NCBI RefSeq assembly: GCF_902477725.1
Contig: NZ_CABSIF010000003.1
Coordinates: forward strand, 222,851-286,850
Reading direction: 5' to 3'
Source of the DNA: an uncultured Desulfovibrio sp.
GTDB lineage: Bacteria; Desulfobacterota; Desulfovibrionia; Desulfovibrionales; Desulfovibrionaceae
DNA length: 64,000 bases
Below, piece after piece: positions 42,748 through 51,348 of this stretch. A program made the translations under genes and the position numbers. The notes under the pieces were generated by a model. That model saw only the letters and a list, made by a program, of their open reading frames with translations. It was not told the DNA's origin and ran no database searches. How positions within the stretch are numbered: the first letter of the stretch is position 1; the number at the start of each line of letters is the position of its first letter.

Positions 42748-43325
42748 TGGAGCACCACCTTGTTAAGGGAGTTGGCGATAAGCTTGTCGTGTTCGGCCGC
42801 ATTGAGCTTGGAGCTCAGAGCTTTCTCGGCGGCGTTCACGATCTCATCGGCAATGGAGGCGCGCACTTCTGCAAAGATCGCGCGGCCTTCATTTTCCGCC
42901 GTAAGGCGCGCCTGCTCCACAATCTGAGCGGCCTGGCGGTGAGCCTCTTCCACAATGCCCTGCTTGAGGGCTTCGGCCTGCTGGCGGCTCTCGGCCAGGA
43001 TGGCCTCGCGTTCAGCATTAAGGTTGGCAATGCGGGTCTCTACCGAGGCCAGCTGCTCCTTGGCCGTCTTGCGACGTTCGTCAAGATCGTCCAGCGCATT
43101 CTTGATGCCTTCGCGGCGGTTCTTAAAGAAACGCTTGGCCAGCCCGCCAACGAAGTACCAGAGGATGCCGGCAAAAATTACGAAGTTGAGCACGCGCCAG
43201 CCGAAGTCGCCCCAACGCGGCGCTGCATGCCCTTCAGAAGCCATGGCTCCCGCAGGAATGACCACCAGCGCGGCAAAGGCAATAACGAGCGGCAGGATAA
43301 ACCCCGCGTGTTTCCATCTGCTCAA
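42744..43325 (-). CDS. atpF: ATP synthase Fo subunit b, probable TTG start
   Basis: A 193-residue stalk protein. It starts with a cleavable-looking N-terminal hydrophobic stretch (FILPLVIAFAALVVIPAG), then a membrane anchor (VLNFVIFAGILWYFVGGLAK), then a long charged coiled coil (DDLDERRKTAKEQLASVETR onward). The chosen start is TTG 43325 (LSRWKHAGF) because AGAGGGGG lies a few bases upstream; the frame continues upstream to 43409 without an ATG. Two hydrophobic segments at the start suggest a signal peptide before the anchor. It lies 106 bases after the b' gene and overlaps atpH by four bases. Confidence 0.85.
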   Translation of the reverse strand: MSRWKHAGFILPLVIAFAALVVIPAGAMASEGHAAPRWGDFGWRVLNFVIFAGILWYFVGGLAKRFFKNRREGIKNALDDLDERRKTAKEQLASVETRIANLNAEREAILAESRQQAEALKQGIVEEAHRQAAQIVEQARLTAENEGRAIFAEVRASIADEIVNAAEKALSSKLNAAEHDKLIANSLNKVVLH

Positions 43326-43431
43326 AGCCCACCCCCTCTGTTCGATAATACCGATTCGAAAACAGTTCCCAATGAAGCCGCAACGCGAGCGTTGCGGAAC
43401 GGCCCGCAAAGGCCTGTGTCAGCGCCGCTTG

Positions 43432-43851
43432 CTAGCCCTTGATGAGGCGGTCGGCCAGACGGGTGGAAAATTCACCCACCTGCTTGCGCAACGCAGCAAG
43501 GGTTTCCGCAGCCTGTGCCTGCAGCGAGGCGCGGGTTTCAGCCAGAATATCGCGGGCGCTTTGCTGAGCTTCGCCCACCAGCTTCTGCTGTTCGGCCACA
43601 CCTGCGGCGCGGCCAGCCTCACGGTTGCTGCCTGCGTCCTGACGGGCGCGGGCCAGTTCGGCCTCATAGTTGGTGAGCCGTTCGCCAGCCTGGTACTCGA
43701 AGGAGCCGGCTTCCTCGGCCATGTCATCCATGACGCCGTTGCGCTTTTTGATGATTTCGCGGATGGGGCGAATCAGGAGGATGTTAAGCACATAAATGGC
43801 GATAAAGAAGTTCGCCAGCTGAAAAAGAAGAGTGACGTTTAGGTCCAGCAT
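43432..43851 (-). CDS. ATP synthase Fo subunit b' (second b-type)
   Basis: A 139-residue b-type subunit with one N-terminal membrane span (LLFQLANFFIAIYVLNILLI) and a charged coiled coil (EYQAGERLTNYEAELARARQ, then EQQKLVGEAQQSARDILAET). Two different b subunits in tandem are known from Desulfovibrio and photosynthetic bacteria, where b and b' form a heterodimeric stalk. ATG 43851 has GGAGG upstream; a longer frame to 43911 is unlikely. It is the first gene of the operon; a and c subunits must be encoded elsewhere. Confidence 0.88.
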   Translation of the reverse strand: MLDLNVTLLFQLANFFIAIYVLNILLIRPIREIIKKRNGVMDDMAEEAGSFEYQAGERLTNYEAELARARQDAGSNREAGRAAGVAEQQKLVGEAQQSARDILAETRASLQAQAAETLAALRKQVGEFSTRLADRLIKG

Positions 43852-44277
43852 GCCGCATCCTCCATGTGAATTGCGGATTGAAGGAGTTGAAAATACATAA
43901 AGCCCTTGCAAGATATCTGCTCAGCCCTGTTATGTCAAAGGGTATTGGTGACAAATTTCGCAAACTCCGCAATTTTTTTTTCACAAGCTTTGTGCTCAAG
44001 GCTGCGGGGAGTGTAAAACAGTCTTTATGACGATTGTTTTGGTCTACTGCATCATCCTAGTGCTGTCTGTGCGTCAATATTGGCTGTTTAAACAAACAAA
44101 TAAAGTGCTCGGCAGGTTGTGGCAGCGCATGAAGCAGAGAATTGTGTAATAAAGTGTACCGTAGTTGCAGTATTGCAGTGGGCAGCGTGCACTACTGAGT
44201 GAAAAGCGCTTGCGCAGAAAGACACAAACCAATGCTAAACCAGATTTAACAGGTCTGCATTATTAAAAAAGGGTATA
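43852..44277. other. 426-base intergenic region with atp promoter
   Basis: The atp operon (minus) should start transcription here, and the GT2 gene (minus) ends at 44278. The inverted repeat CACAA-N3-TTGTG (43982-43994) and an A/T tract (43972-43981) lie 121-142 bases upstream of the b' start and could be regulatory. A 40-residue plus-strand frame is listed separately. No terminator for an upstream transcript was recognised. Confidence 0.4.
44027..44149 (+). CDS. Possible 40-residue membrane peptide
   Basis: The frame reads MTIVLVYCIILVLSVRQYWL, then FKQTNKVLGRLWQRMKQRIV. The first 14 residues are strongly hydrophobic, followed by a basic amphipathic tail, the look of a small inner-membrane peptide. 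GGGGAG lies 15 bases before the ATG, longer than ideal. The region is AT-rich and the frame runs opposite the atp operon's upstream region. Chance cannot be excluded. Confidence 0.25.
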   Translation: MTIVLVYCIILVLSVRQYWLFKQTNKVLGRLWQRMKQRIV

Positions 44278-45357
44278 TCAAACCAGGAGCCAGTCCTGCT
44301 GCCCATACCCTGCCTGCGCGAGCCACTGGCCAGCCTCTTCCGCCGCGCCGTGTGCCGTAAGGGCGTTGAGAATACGGCAGTGCCCTGGCTTGGGCAGGGC
44401 ACTACGTCCAAGAACAGGAACACTGTTTACGCTGTTGCCGATCTTTTTGGGGTCAATATCAATGTAGGCAGCAGGCCTTGGCCCCAGCGTCCACAAGGGG
44501 GCCAGCCGTTGTCTGGCAACACGCCCGCCGCCGATTACCCAGACATGGGGATGGAAGGGATTGTGTTCCTCAAGCCAGCGGGCCAGCCACAGTGCCCGCA
44601 GCCTGTCACAGGCGGCGCGCGCGTATCTGCTGTCTGCCCGGGTGGCGCGGGTGGGAGCGTCATTCCACACCAGCATTTCGTGCGGCAGCTTTTCCATTAT
44701 CGCCCCGTGGTGCAGCCAGCGCAGCCATATTTCCCAGTCTTCGGCAAAGTCGCCGTCACGGTACGCGCCCCATTTGTCCACGCATTCCCGGCGAAACATG
44801 ACCGACGGATGACACACAGGCGTATCCCGAAAGCGTGCGCGGCTGATCTGGGCATGTGTGAGCAGGCTGTTCTGCCAGTCCACAAAGTGGGCAAAGCCGT
44901 GTGCTGTGGCGCGATCCCCGCCAAAGGCCACACAGGTTGCGGACACGCTGATCTGCGAATTGTTAAAAAGATGCGCCGTCTGCTTGGCAATGCGCAAGGG
45001 ATGCGCCGTGTCATCCGCATCCATGCGCGCTACAAACGTGCCGCGCGCTACAGCAAGGCCTGCGTTAAGCGCCGCCACGATGCCGCCGTGGGGAAGGTGC
45101 AGTGCCCGCAATCTGTGGCCGCAACGGGCGGGGTTTGCCCAGTATTCCAGAAGCTCGCAGGTGTCGTCGGTTGAGCCGTCGTCAGCAACAATAACTTCAA
45201 ATTCGGGCAAGGGCGCGCCAGGGGCGGGGCGCTGTCCGAGCAGGCTTTGCAGGGTTGCGCCCAGCGTGTGGGCCGCATTCCACGCGGGCAGCACCACAGA
45301 TACAAGGGGGGCGGGCAACTGAGATGAAATGTGATTAGTAGCAGCCATGGAAGGCAA
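44278..45357 (-). CDS. Family 2 glycosyltransferase
   Basis: A 359-residue GT2 enzyme. VSVVLPAWNAAHTLGATLQS, EVIVADDGSTDDTCELLEYW and VARGTFVARMDADDTAHPLR give the nucleotide-sugar site and the DXD-type DADD. The last 80 residues (VIGGGRVARQRLAPLW and after) form an extra domain that resembles a Rossmann-like start and may bind a second ligand. It follows aroK by 27 bases on the same strand and is the last gene of a pepQ-aroK-GT2 run. Acceptor and sugar are unknown. Confidence 0.88.
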   Translation of the reverse strand: MPSMAATNHISSQLPAPLVSVVLPAWNAAHTLGATLQSLLGQRPAPGAPLPEFEVIVADDGSTDDTCELLEYWANPARCGHRLRALHLPHGGIVAALNAGLAVARGTFVARMDADDTAHPLRIAKQTAHLFNNSQISVSATCVAFGGDRATAHGFAHFVDWQNSLLTHAQISRARFRDTPVCHPSVMFRRECVDKWGAYRDGDFAEDWEIWLRWLHHGAIMEKLPHEMLVWNDAPTRATRADSRYARAACDRLRALWLARWLEEHNPFHPHVWVIGGGRVARQRLAPLWTLGPRPAAYIDIDPKKIGNSVNSVPVLGRSALPKPGHCRILNALTAHGAAEEAGQWLAQAGYGQQDWLLV

Positions 45358-45384
45358 GCAATGAAGGCAGGGGGAAATGTGCGG

Positions 45385-45930
45385 TCATGACTTGGCGTGA
45401 CCTTGCGGTTTCCGTTCCTGCCAGAGTTGTTCTATGTGTCGGCAGACAACAGGCATGGGCTGCGCTGCGTCAACTATGTGGTGGGCTGCCTGTTCATAAA
45501 GATGCCGCCGCTCGTCCAAAATCTGACTGATTTCTTCAATGAGCCCCTTGCCAGTCAGCGAAGGGCGCTGACTGTTGACAGGGTTGCGGCTCAGTCTTTC
45601 GGCAAGGGTCTGCAAAGGCGCATCAAGAAAAATAACCATGCCGCGTTGCCGCATGAGAAGGCGATTCTCTTCCGCCAGCACCATGCCGCCCCCGGTGGAG
45701 ACAACACAGCCAGCGGGGTACGCGTCCGCCACTTCCTGCAAGGCCTGACTTTCCCGGCTGCGGAAGCCGGGCCAACCCTCTGCGGCCACAATCTGCTCTA
45801 CGGTAAGGCCCGCCCGGTGCAACAAATGCTGATCGGTGTCGGCAAAGGGCAGGCCGAGGCTTCTGGCAAGCGCCTTGCCGATGGTGGTTTTGCCCGAAGC
45901 CCGCGCACCCACCAGAAAGAGAATGCTCAT
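45385..45930 (-). CDS. Shikimate kinase
   Basis: A 181-residue P-loop kinase. GARASGKTT (8-16) is Walker A, DTDQHLLHRAG contains the conserved shikimate-binding Asp, and SRESQALQEV and STGGGMVLAEENRLLMRQRG are the GGG loop and neighbours. RLSRNPVNSQRPSLTGKGLI matches the lid and is closest to AroL-type enzymes. It phosphorylates shikimate in aromatic amino acid synthesis. It starts nine bases after the peptidase stop, with GGGGGC upstream. Confidence 0.92.
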   Translation of the reverse strand: MSILFLVGARASGKTTIGKALARSLGLPFADTDQHLLHRAGLTVEQIVAAEGWPGFRSRESQALQEVADAYPAGCVVSTGGGMVLAEENRLLMRQRGMVIFLDAPLQTLAERLSRNPVNSQRPSLTGKGLIEEISQILDERRHLYEQAAHHIVDAAQPMPVVCRHIEQLWQERKPQGHAKS

Positions 45931-45939
45931 GCCGCCCCC

Positions 45940-47013
45940 TTAAAGGATCCTGACGCCGTCTTCTTCGACCAGCACCGTGTATTCCCAGCGAATGCCGCCC
46001 CAGTTGGGGTAGTAGAGCCCCGGCTCGACGGTCACAACCATGCCATGTTCCAGAACACCCTCAGCGCGGGGCGAAAGGCTGGGCGCTTCGTGGGTTTCAA
46101 GGCCCACGCCATGCCCAAGGCCGTGCGTAAAGGCATTGGCGACGCCAGCCTTGGCAAAAACGTCGTGCGCCAACGCATAGGCCGTGCGCAAAGGCATACC
46201 GGGGCGCATGCCTTCGATGGCCGCTGTTTGCGCCTGCCGGGTAAGGTCGAGCGCACGGCGAAACTCGTCAGTGGGCGCAGTGCCCACCCAGAAGGTGCGC
46301 GTCTGGTCAGAGCAGTAGTTCTCAACGCGGCAACCCACGTCGACCAGAACCGGGCAGTTGTCTGTAACGGCATCCTGGCCGGGGATGGCATGGGGCAGGG
46401 CGGCGTTTTTGCCCACGGCCACAATGTTGGCAAAGGCAAGCTCCGATGCGCCGTTTTCGCGAAAAAAGCGTTCGATGAGCCAGCTTATGTGGGCCTCGGT
46501 GCGACCCGGTTCCAGCTGGCCCTCAACCCATTTCATCAGCTTGTGGTTGAGCGCAAAAGATTTTTCCAGCGCGGCGATTTCGCAGGGTTCTTTGATGCGG
46601 CGCAGGCGCTCGACCATGCCGTCAGCCGCTTCGCAATACAGGCCGGAGCCAGCGCCAGTCAGCTCGCGGGCAAAGGCGAGGCTGACGCCGTTGGCCTCAA
46701 TGCCGATGCGGCTGCCGCAGCGCCTGAGCAATTTGTGCAGTTCGCGCGCTGCGCTGCCGCCGTATATAAAGATGCGTTCGCGATCCCAGATGCGTGAGGC
46801 TGCGTCCAGATAGCGACCGTCTGTTGCCAGCCAGTCGTGCCCATCAGACGTGATGACAAGCCTGCCTGCGCTTTCGTTAAACTGTGGATCATGCAGCTCA
46901 AAACCGGAAAGATAAAACCTGTTGGCAGCCTGGCTGATGAGCATGGCGTCAAGCCCGCGCAAACGCATGGCGCGCCGGAGGTTTTCACGGCGGGAAGCGA
47001 AGATGTCACTCAT
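45940..47013 (-). CDS. M24-family aminopeptidase (Xaa-Pro peptidase type)
   Basis: A 357-residue protein with an N-terminal creatinase-like domain and a C-terminal pita-bread fold. All five metal ligands of M24 peptidases can be placed: two Asp in PVLVDVGCRVENYCSDQTRT, His in THGLGHGVGLETHEAP, and Glu in MVVTVEPGLYYP and RWEYTVLVEE. It cleaves N-terminal residues before proline or Xaa-Pro dipeptides in the cytoplasm. The ATG has AGGAGAATTTTT upstream. It is first in an operon with aroK. PepP versus PepQ specificity is not clear. Confidence 0.92.
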   Translation of the reverse strand: MSDIFASRRENLRRAMRLRGLDAMLISQAANRFYLSGFELHDPQFNESAGRLVITSDGHDWLATDGRYLDAASRIWDRERIFIYGGSAARELHKLLRRCGSRIGIEANGVSLAFARELTGAGSGLYCEAADGMVERLRRIKEPCEIAALEKSFALNHKLMKWVEGQLEPGRTEAHISWLIERFFRENGASELAFANIVAVGKNAALPHAIPGQDAVTDNCPVLVDVGCRVENYCSDQTRTFWVGTAPTDEFRRALDLTRQAQTAAIEGMRPGMPLRTAYALAHDVFAKAGVANAFTHGLGHGVGLETHEAPSLSPRAEGVLEHGMVVTVEPGLYYPNWGGIRWEYTVLVEEDGVRIL

Positions 47014-47177
47014 AAAAATTCTCCTGCGGGCACTATACCCAGCGCGGGGCTGACTGAAAAGGTTAAATTTGACGGGGTTGAACGAGGCAGATCATGGTGG
47101 GCAGGCGGGCCGGGAGAATGGACAATTGATACATTTCTTGTATACATTAGCAAAGAGGCTTGGAGTAGCGTGGTCAG

Positions 47178-47211
47178 TTGACCTAGAACCTAACTAGGAC
47201 TATAATTATAG
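47178..47211 (+). promoter_or_regulatory. Strong promoter of pyrK with palindromic -10 and spacer
   Basis: TTGACC (47178-47183), a 17-base spacer and TATAAT (47201-47206) form an almost perfect sigma70 promoter. The -10 box lies inside the perfect 12-base palindrome CTATAATTATAG (47200-47211). The spacer contains CCTAG (47182-47186) and its inverted copy CTAGG (47194-47198). The pyrK ATG begins at 47214, about where transcription should start. Confidence 0.75.
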
Positions 47212-47213
47212 AC

Positions 47214-48023
47214 ATGTCACAAACATCTTCTTGCGAGCTTGATGTTCTCGATCTTGTGCCTTTTGGGCAGACCGGCAACGAAAGCCGCTTTTTTGCGTTG
47301 CGCCTCTCCCGCCCCGAGTGGACTCGGTGGCGGCCTGGGCAGTTTGTCATGATCCGCCCCCGAAATTTCGGGCTGGATATCCCTTGGGCGCGTCCCCTTG
47401 GCATCTGCCATATGACCTCCCGGCATATGATCTGCTTTTTCCAGGTGCGCGGTAAAGGCACGCGGCGCATGTCCGAGTTGCGCCCTGGCGACAAGGTGCG
47501 TGTGTGGGGGCCGCTGGGCAACGGGTTTGCCGTTGAGCCGGATACTCCGACCCTGCTGCTGGCAGGCGGCATGGGCATAGTGCCCTTTGTGGGTTACGTG
47601 AGCGAGCATCCGAAGCCGTGGAATGTGTCCATGCTGTTTGGACACCGCGAGCACATCAGCTGTTATCCTGTGGACAGCATCAACGAGCACGTGCCGCTGG
47701 ACAGTTTGCGCGAAGCGGAATCCGGCGATCTGGACGACTTTATTTTTACCATTCAGGAGCGCATGAGCGAATACGCCGAGCAGAAGGGTCTTGTGCTTGC
47801 CTGCGGGCCTACGCCTTTTATGCGCACCGTGCAGAAGTTTGCCGCCGAACTTGGCGTTCGCTGCCAGGTTTCGCTTGAAAACCGCATGGCCTGCGGCGTG
47901 GGTGCATGCCTTGGTTGCGTGACCAAAACCACAGAAACCTGGCCGGTTGAAGAAAAGCGCGAAGGGCTGGTGCAGGTGTGCAACCACGGCCCGGTATTCT
48001 GGTCGGATCAGATAGAGCTGTAG
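47214..48023 (+). CDS. pyrK: Dihydroorotate dehydrogenase B electron-transfer subunit
   Basis: A 269-residue ferredoxin-reductase-like flavoprotein that passes electrons from PyrD to NAD+. It has an FAD-binding domain (RPLGICHMTSRHMICFF), an NAD-binding core (LLLAGGMGIVPFVGYV, LACGPTPFMRTVQKFA) and a C-terminal [2Fe-2S] loop with cysteines in MACGVGACLGCVTKT and VCNHGPVFW. The ATG at 47214 has no ribosome binding site and lies seven bases after the -10 box, so it appears to be leaderless. No alternative start with a better site is visible before the conserved region. It is followed by pyrD, the usual pairing. Confidence 0.92.
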   Translation: MSQTSSCELDVLDLVPFGQTGNESRFFALRLSRPEWTRWRPGQFVMIRPRNFGLDIPWARPLGICHMTSRHMICFFQVRGKGTRRMSELRPGDKVRVWGPLGNGFAVEPDTPTLLLAGGMGIVPFVGYVSEHPKPWNVSMLFGHREHISCYPVDSINEHVPLDSLREAESGDLDDFIFTIQERMSEYAEQKGLVLACGPTPFMRTVQKFAAELGVRCQVSLENRMACGVGACLGCVTKTTETWPVEEKREGLVQVCNHGPVFWSDQIEL

Positions 48024-48200
48024 GTTTTGCCTGCGCTTCCTTGATTCCTGAAACGACGTTAACGCCCGCATGCGGCATCCCTTACGGCCATGGCGCGCCG
48101 CACCGGCGAACTGGCGGTCGCGCGTGGGTACGCGCGGGCCTGTCTTGCCAGGCGAAGCCACGCACAAAATGCCGGATGCCGGCAATCTGGAGAAAGCGGC

Positions 48201-49127
48201 ATGGATCTTTCCGTCACACTCAAGGGGCAGACGCACGATCTGACCCTTAAGAACCCTGTGCTCACGGCTTCAGGCACCTTCGGCTATGGGCTGGAGTTTG
48301 CCTCTTACGGCGATCTTGCCTCGCTTGGCGGTCTGGTGGCCAAGGGCCTTTCCCTGTTGCCGCGTCAGGGCAACCCCACGCCGCGCATTGTGGAAACCAC
48401 TGCGGGCATGCTCAATGCCGTGGGTCTGCAAAATGACGGAGTCGAGGTTTTCTGCAAAGACAAACTGCCCCGCCTGCCCTGGCAGGAAACAGCCGTTATC
48501 GCCAATATTTACGCCGGTTCGGTGGAGGAATTCGCCGAACTTGCCGCCCGTCTCAATGCGGAGGAGGGCGTTGCCGCCCTTGAGGTGAACGTCTCCTGCC
48601 CCAACGTCAAGGAAGGCGGCGTGCTGTTTGGACAGGATCCGGCGCTTGCTGCCCAGGTTACGGCTGCCGTGCGCCGCGCCGCGCCGGGCAAGCACGTTAT
48701 GGTCAAGCTTTCGCCCAACGTGACGGATATCGCCCTTATGGCCCGCAGCGTTGAAGACGCGGGCGCGGACAGTATCTCGTGCATCAACACGCTGCTCGGC
48801 ATGTCTGTTGATCTGAACAGCCGCAAACCCTCGCTGGCCAACGTGGTGGGCGGTCTTTCCGGCCCTGCCATCAAGCCCGTTGCCCTGCGCTGCGTGTGGC
48901 AGGTGGCCCGCGCCGTGAACATCCCCGTTATCGGTATTGGCGGTATTGTCACCGCCGAGGACGCGCTGGAATTTTTGCTGGTGGGTGCGCGTGCCGTGCA
49001 GGTTGGCACGGGCAACTTCATGCGGCCCGACTGCGCCTTTGCCTTGGCAGAGGAACTCCCCGCCCTGTGTGAAAAGCTGGGCATTGAAGACCTGGGCGCT
49101 TATTGTGGCAGCCTGGATTTGGACTAA
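48201..49127 (+). CDS. pyrD: Dihydroorotate dehydrogenase B, catalytic subunit
   Basis: A 308-residue FMN-containing TIM barrel that oxidises dihydroorotate to orotate. LKNPVLTASGTFGYGLEF begins the fold. EVNVSCPNVKEGGVLFGQD has the active-site region with the catalytic cysteine of class 1B. NTLLGMSVDLNSRKP and IGIGGIVTAEDALEFLLVGA bind substrate and FMN. ATG 48201 has GGAG eleven bases upstream. About 175 bases separate it from pyrK, and the next gene starts two bases after its stop. Confidence 0.95.
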   Translation: MDLSVTLKGQTHDLTLKNPVLTASGTFGYGLEFASYGDLASLGGLVAKGLSLLPRQGNPTPRIVETTAGMLNAVGLQNDGVEVFCKDKLPRLPWQETAVIANIYAGSVEEFAELAARLNAEEGVAALEVNVSCPNVKEGGVLFGQDPALAAQVTAAVRRAAPGKHVMVKLSPNVTDIALMARSVEDAGADSISCINTLLGMSVDLNSRKPSLANVVGGLSGPAIKPVALRCVWQVARAVNIPVIGIGGIVTAEDALEFLLVGARAVQVGTGNFMRPDCAFALAEELPALCEKLGIEDLGAYCGSLDLD

Positions 49128-49129
49128 CT

Positions 49130-50260
49130 ATGTCGCTTACCGTTATCCCCGCCCGCTCCAAGCAGGAGTTTGACCAGTTTATGGATTTGCCGTGGAGCCT
49201 GTACGAACGTGGCTCCCTGTGGACTCCTGGCCTTAAAAGTCAGGATCGTGAACTGCTCACGCCCGGTGAACATCCCTTTTGGGAAAGCGCCCGGCGCGAA
49301 CTCTTTCTTGTGATGCGCGATGGCCGCGCCATTGGCCGCATAGCCGCCATTGTGGATGAAAAGTACAATGCCTATGCCAATGAAAAGTGTGGAGCCTTCG
49401 GCTTTTTTGAAAGCGCCAATGATCCCGAGGCGGCCCACGCCCTGCTGGATGCGGCGTACGGCTGGCTGGCCGCGCAGGGCATGCGCTTTATGCGCGGGCC
49501 GCTGAATCCCTCGGCCAACTATACCTGCGGCCTGCTGGTGCACGGCTTTGACCTTGCGCCCACCATCATGATGCCCTGGAACCCGCCATATTACGCAGAA
49601 CTGCTCGAAACGTGGCATCTGCGCAAGGAGCAGGATCTTTTCGCCTACCAGATTGAGCGCTCGCGCCTTACGCCGCCGGAATGGCTCAGTGAGGAAGTGA
49701 CGCGCCTCAAGGCCGAGGCGCGCTTTACCTGCCGCACGTCCAGCAAGGCCACACTGGCGGAAGATATCCGCGCCATGCTGGAGCTGTACAAAGTTTCATG
49801 GGCCAAGAACTGGGGTTTTTCTCCCCTTTCTGACGGCGAGGCGGAGCAGCACGTCAAGGAACTCAAAAGTGTTCTTGATCCGGAATTTTTTGTGCTGTTC
49901 TTCCACAATAATGAACCAGCCGCAGGCATGGTGGCCCTGCCGGATATGGCCCCGCTCTTGCGGCGGCTCAACGGCAAGCTGGGCATTTCGGCATTGTGGC
50001 ACTGGTGGCAGTCCCGCGCAGAAATTCGCGGCGGCTACCGCATCATTCTTTTTGGTATTCGTGAAGAATTCCGCCTCATGGGCCTGCCCTTGCTGCTGCT
50101 CGACTTCATGCTGGAAAAGGCGCGTCAGCACCCGCATTTTCAGTGGGTTGAGGGTTCCTGGGTGCTGGAAGACAATGCGCCCGTCAACGATCTGCTCGAA
50201 GATTTCTCGGGCGAGCTTACCAAGCGTTACCGCCTCTACCGCAGGGAGATTCAGTCGTGA
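49130..50260 (+). CDS. GNAT-like N-acetyltransferase family protein
   Basis: A 376-residue protein whose N-terminal half has SKQEFDQFMDLPWSLYERGS, then LWTPGL, a signature of a family annotated as putative GNAT acetyltransferases. GPLNPSANYTCGLLVHGFDL, then PPYYAELLETWHL, is its most conserved block. The C-terminal half is GNAT-like but lacks a textbook acetyl-CoA loop, so the activity is uncertain. It starts two bases after pyrD, at an ATG with only a weak ribosome binding site, suggesting translational coupling, and overlaps the next gene by four bases. Confidence 0.7.
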   Translation: MSLTVIPARSKQEFDQFMDLPWSLYERGSLWTPGLKSQDRELLTPGEHPFWESARRELFLVMRDGRAIGRIAAIVDEKYNAYANEKCGAFGFFESANDPEAAHALLDAAYGWLAAQGMRFMRGPLNPSANYTCGLLVHGFDLAPTIMMPWNPPYYAELLETWHLRKEQDLFAYQIERSRLTPPEWLSEEVTRLKAEARFTCRTSSKATLAEDIRAMLELYKVSWAKNWGFSPLSDGEAEQHVKELKSVLDPEFFVLFFHNNEPAAGMVALPDMAPLLRRLNGKLGISALWHWWQSRAEIRGGYRIILFGIREEFRLMGLPLLLLDFMLEKARQHPHFQWVEGSWVLEDNAPVNDLLEDFSGELTKRYRLYRREIQS

Positions 50261-51348
50261 CCATGACTGAAAGCGCCGTATATACACCGCATCTGGCGGG
50301 TAAAAAAGTGCTGCTTACGGGCGGCACTGGTTTTGTGGGACGGCATCTGCTGCCGCAACTGCTGGAAGCCGGAGCGCAGGTCACCTGCCTCACGCGAGCT
50401 GTCTCGCGTACCGGGCATCTGCCAGCGGGTGTGGAAACAGTCCAGGCCGATCTAAGCACGGGTCAGGGGCTTGCAGAAGCCCTGCATGGCAAGGATGTGG
50501 TCATCCACATGGCGGCCCTGCTTTTTGGTCTTGGCTGGCAGGATTATCTGCGGGCCAATGCCCTTGCCGCGCGCAGCATGGCCAGTGCAATAACCAGCCT
50601 TGCCCGAGAGGGAAACATTGGGTCGGACTTTCGCTTTGTGCTTGTTTCAAGCCTCGCGGCAACCGGCCCCTGTGGCACGGCCCCCGGTGTGGACGATGCC
50701 ACGCCGCCTGCGCCGGTTTCCGCCTACGGCTGGTCAAAAATGCTGACAGAGCAGGTGCTTGGGCGCGCTCTTGGGCAAAACCTCGTAACCCTGCGCCCGC
50801 CCATCATTTATGGCTCGGGCGACAAGGGTCTGCTGCCGGTATTTCAGGGGGTTATGCGCGCCCATGTGGCCGTGAGCCCCGGCGCTGGACGCGAGTTCCC
50901 GGTCAGCGCCGTGCATGCGGACGACATGGCCCAGGCCGTGCTGTGCGCATGCAGGCCCGAAGCCAGCGGCGTTTATCATCTCAGTGACGGCGAGGCCTAT
51001 ACCATGTCCGGTTTTTGCCGGACTATGGGCGCAGCTGTGGACAAGGCGCTTGGCCGCGCGCCCCGCAATGTGCGCGCAGTGCGCATGCCTTTGCCCGTCA
51101 TGGCTTGTACTGCCGGGCTGTCCACGGCCTTTGCCGTGGCTGTCGATGCCGTGTTCCGCCGCCTTTTGGGGCGTGGGCTGCGGCGCGCCCCGGCCTGGAA
51201 TCTGGACAAATACCGTGAAGCCCGTCAGGCCGGGTGGCTGTGCGACAACAGCCGCATCTGCCGCGAACTGGGCTTTGCGCCGCGCGTGAGCCTTGAGGCA
51301 GGTATGACCGAAGCCGTCGACGGCTACCGCCGCGAGGGCTGGTTGTGA
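50257..51348 (+). CDS. NAD-dependent epimerase/dehydratase (extended SDR)
   Basis: A 363-residue Rossmann-fold protein. LLTGGTGFVGRHLLPQLLEA is the NAD(P) loop, ADLSTGQGLAEALHGKDVVI the adenine-binding region, SSLAATGP the catalytic-serine area, and SAYGWSKMLTEQVLG contains Tyr and Lys of the YxxxK motif. Extended SDRs modify nucleotide sugars, sterols or lipids; the substrate is unknown. The GTG start overlaps the preceding stop (GTGA), with GGGAG upstream; ATG 50263 is the alternative. It also overlaps the ABC-F gene by four bases. Confidence 0.85.
   Translation: MTMTESAVYTPHLAGKKVLLTGGTGFVGRHLLPQLLEAGAQVTCLTRAVSRTGHLPAGVETVQADLSTGQGLAEALHGKDVVIHMAALLFGLGWQDYLRANALAARSMASAITSLAREGNIGSDFRFVLVSSLAATGPCGTAPGVDDATPPAPVSAYGWSKMLTEQVLGRALGQNLVTLRPPIIYGSGDKGLLPVFQGVMRAHVAVSPGAGREFPVSAVHADDMAQAVLCACRPEASGVYHLSDGEAYTMSGFCRTMGAAVDKALGRAPRNVRAVRMPLPVMACTAGLSTAFAVAVDAVFRRLLGRGLRRAPAWNLDKYREARQAGWLCDNSRICRELGFAPRVSLEAGMTEAVDGYRREGWL

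Noticed and set aside
45397..46797. A 466-codon plus-strand frame opposite aroK and pepQ
   Set aside because: It is a shadow of two clear enzymes with all catalytic motifs.
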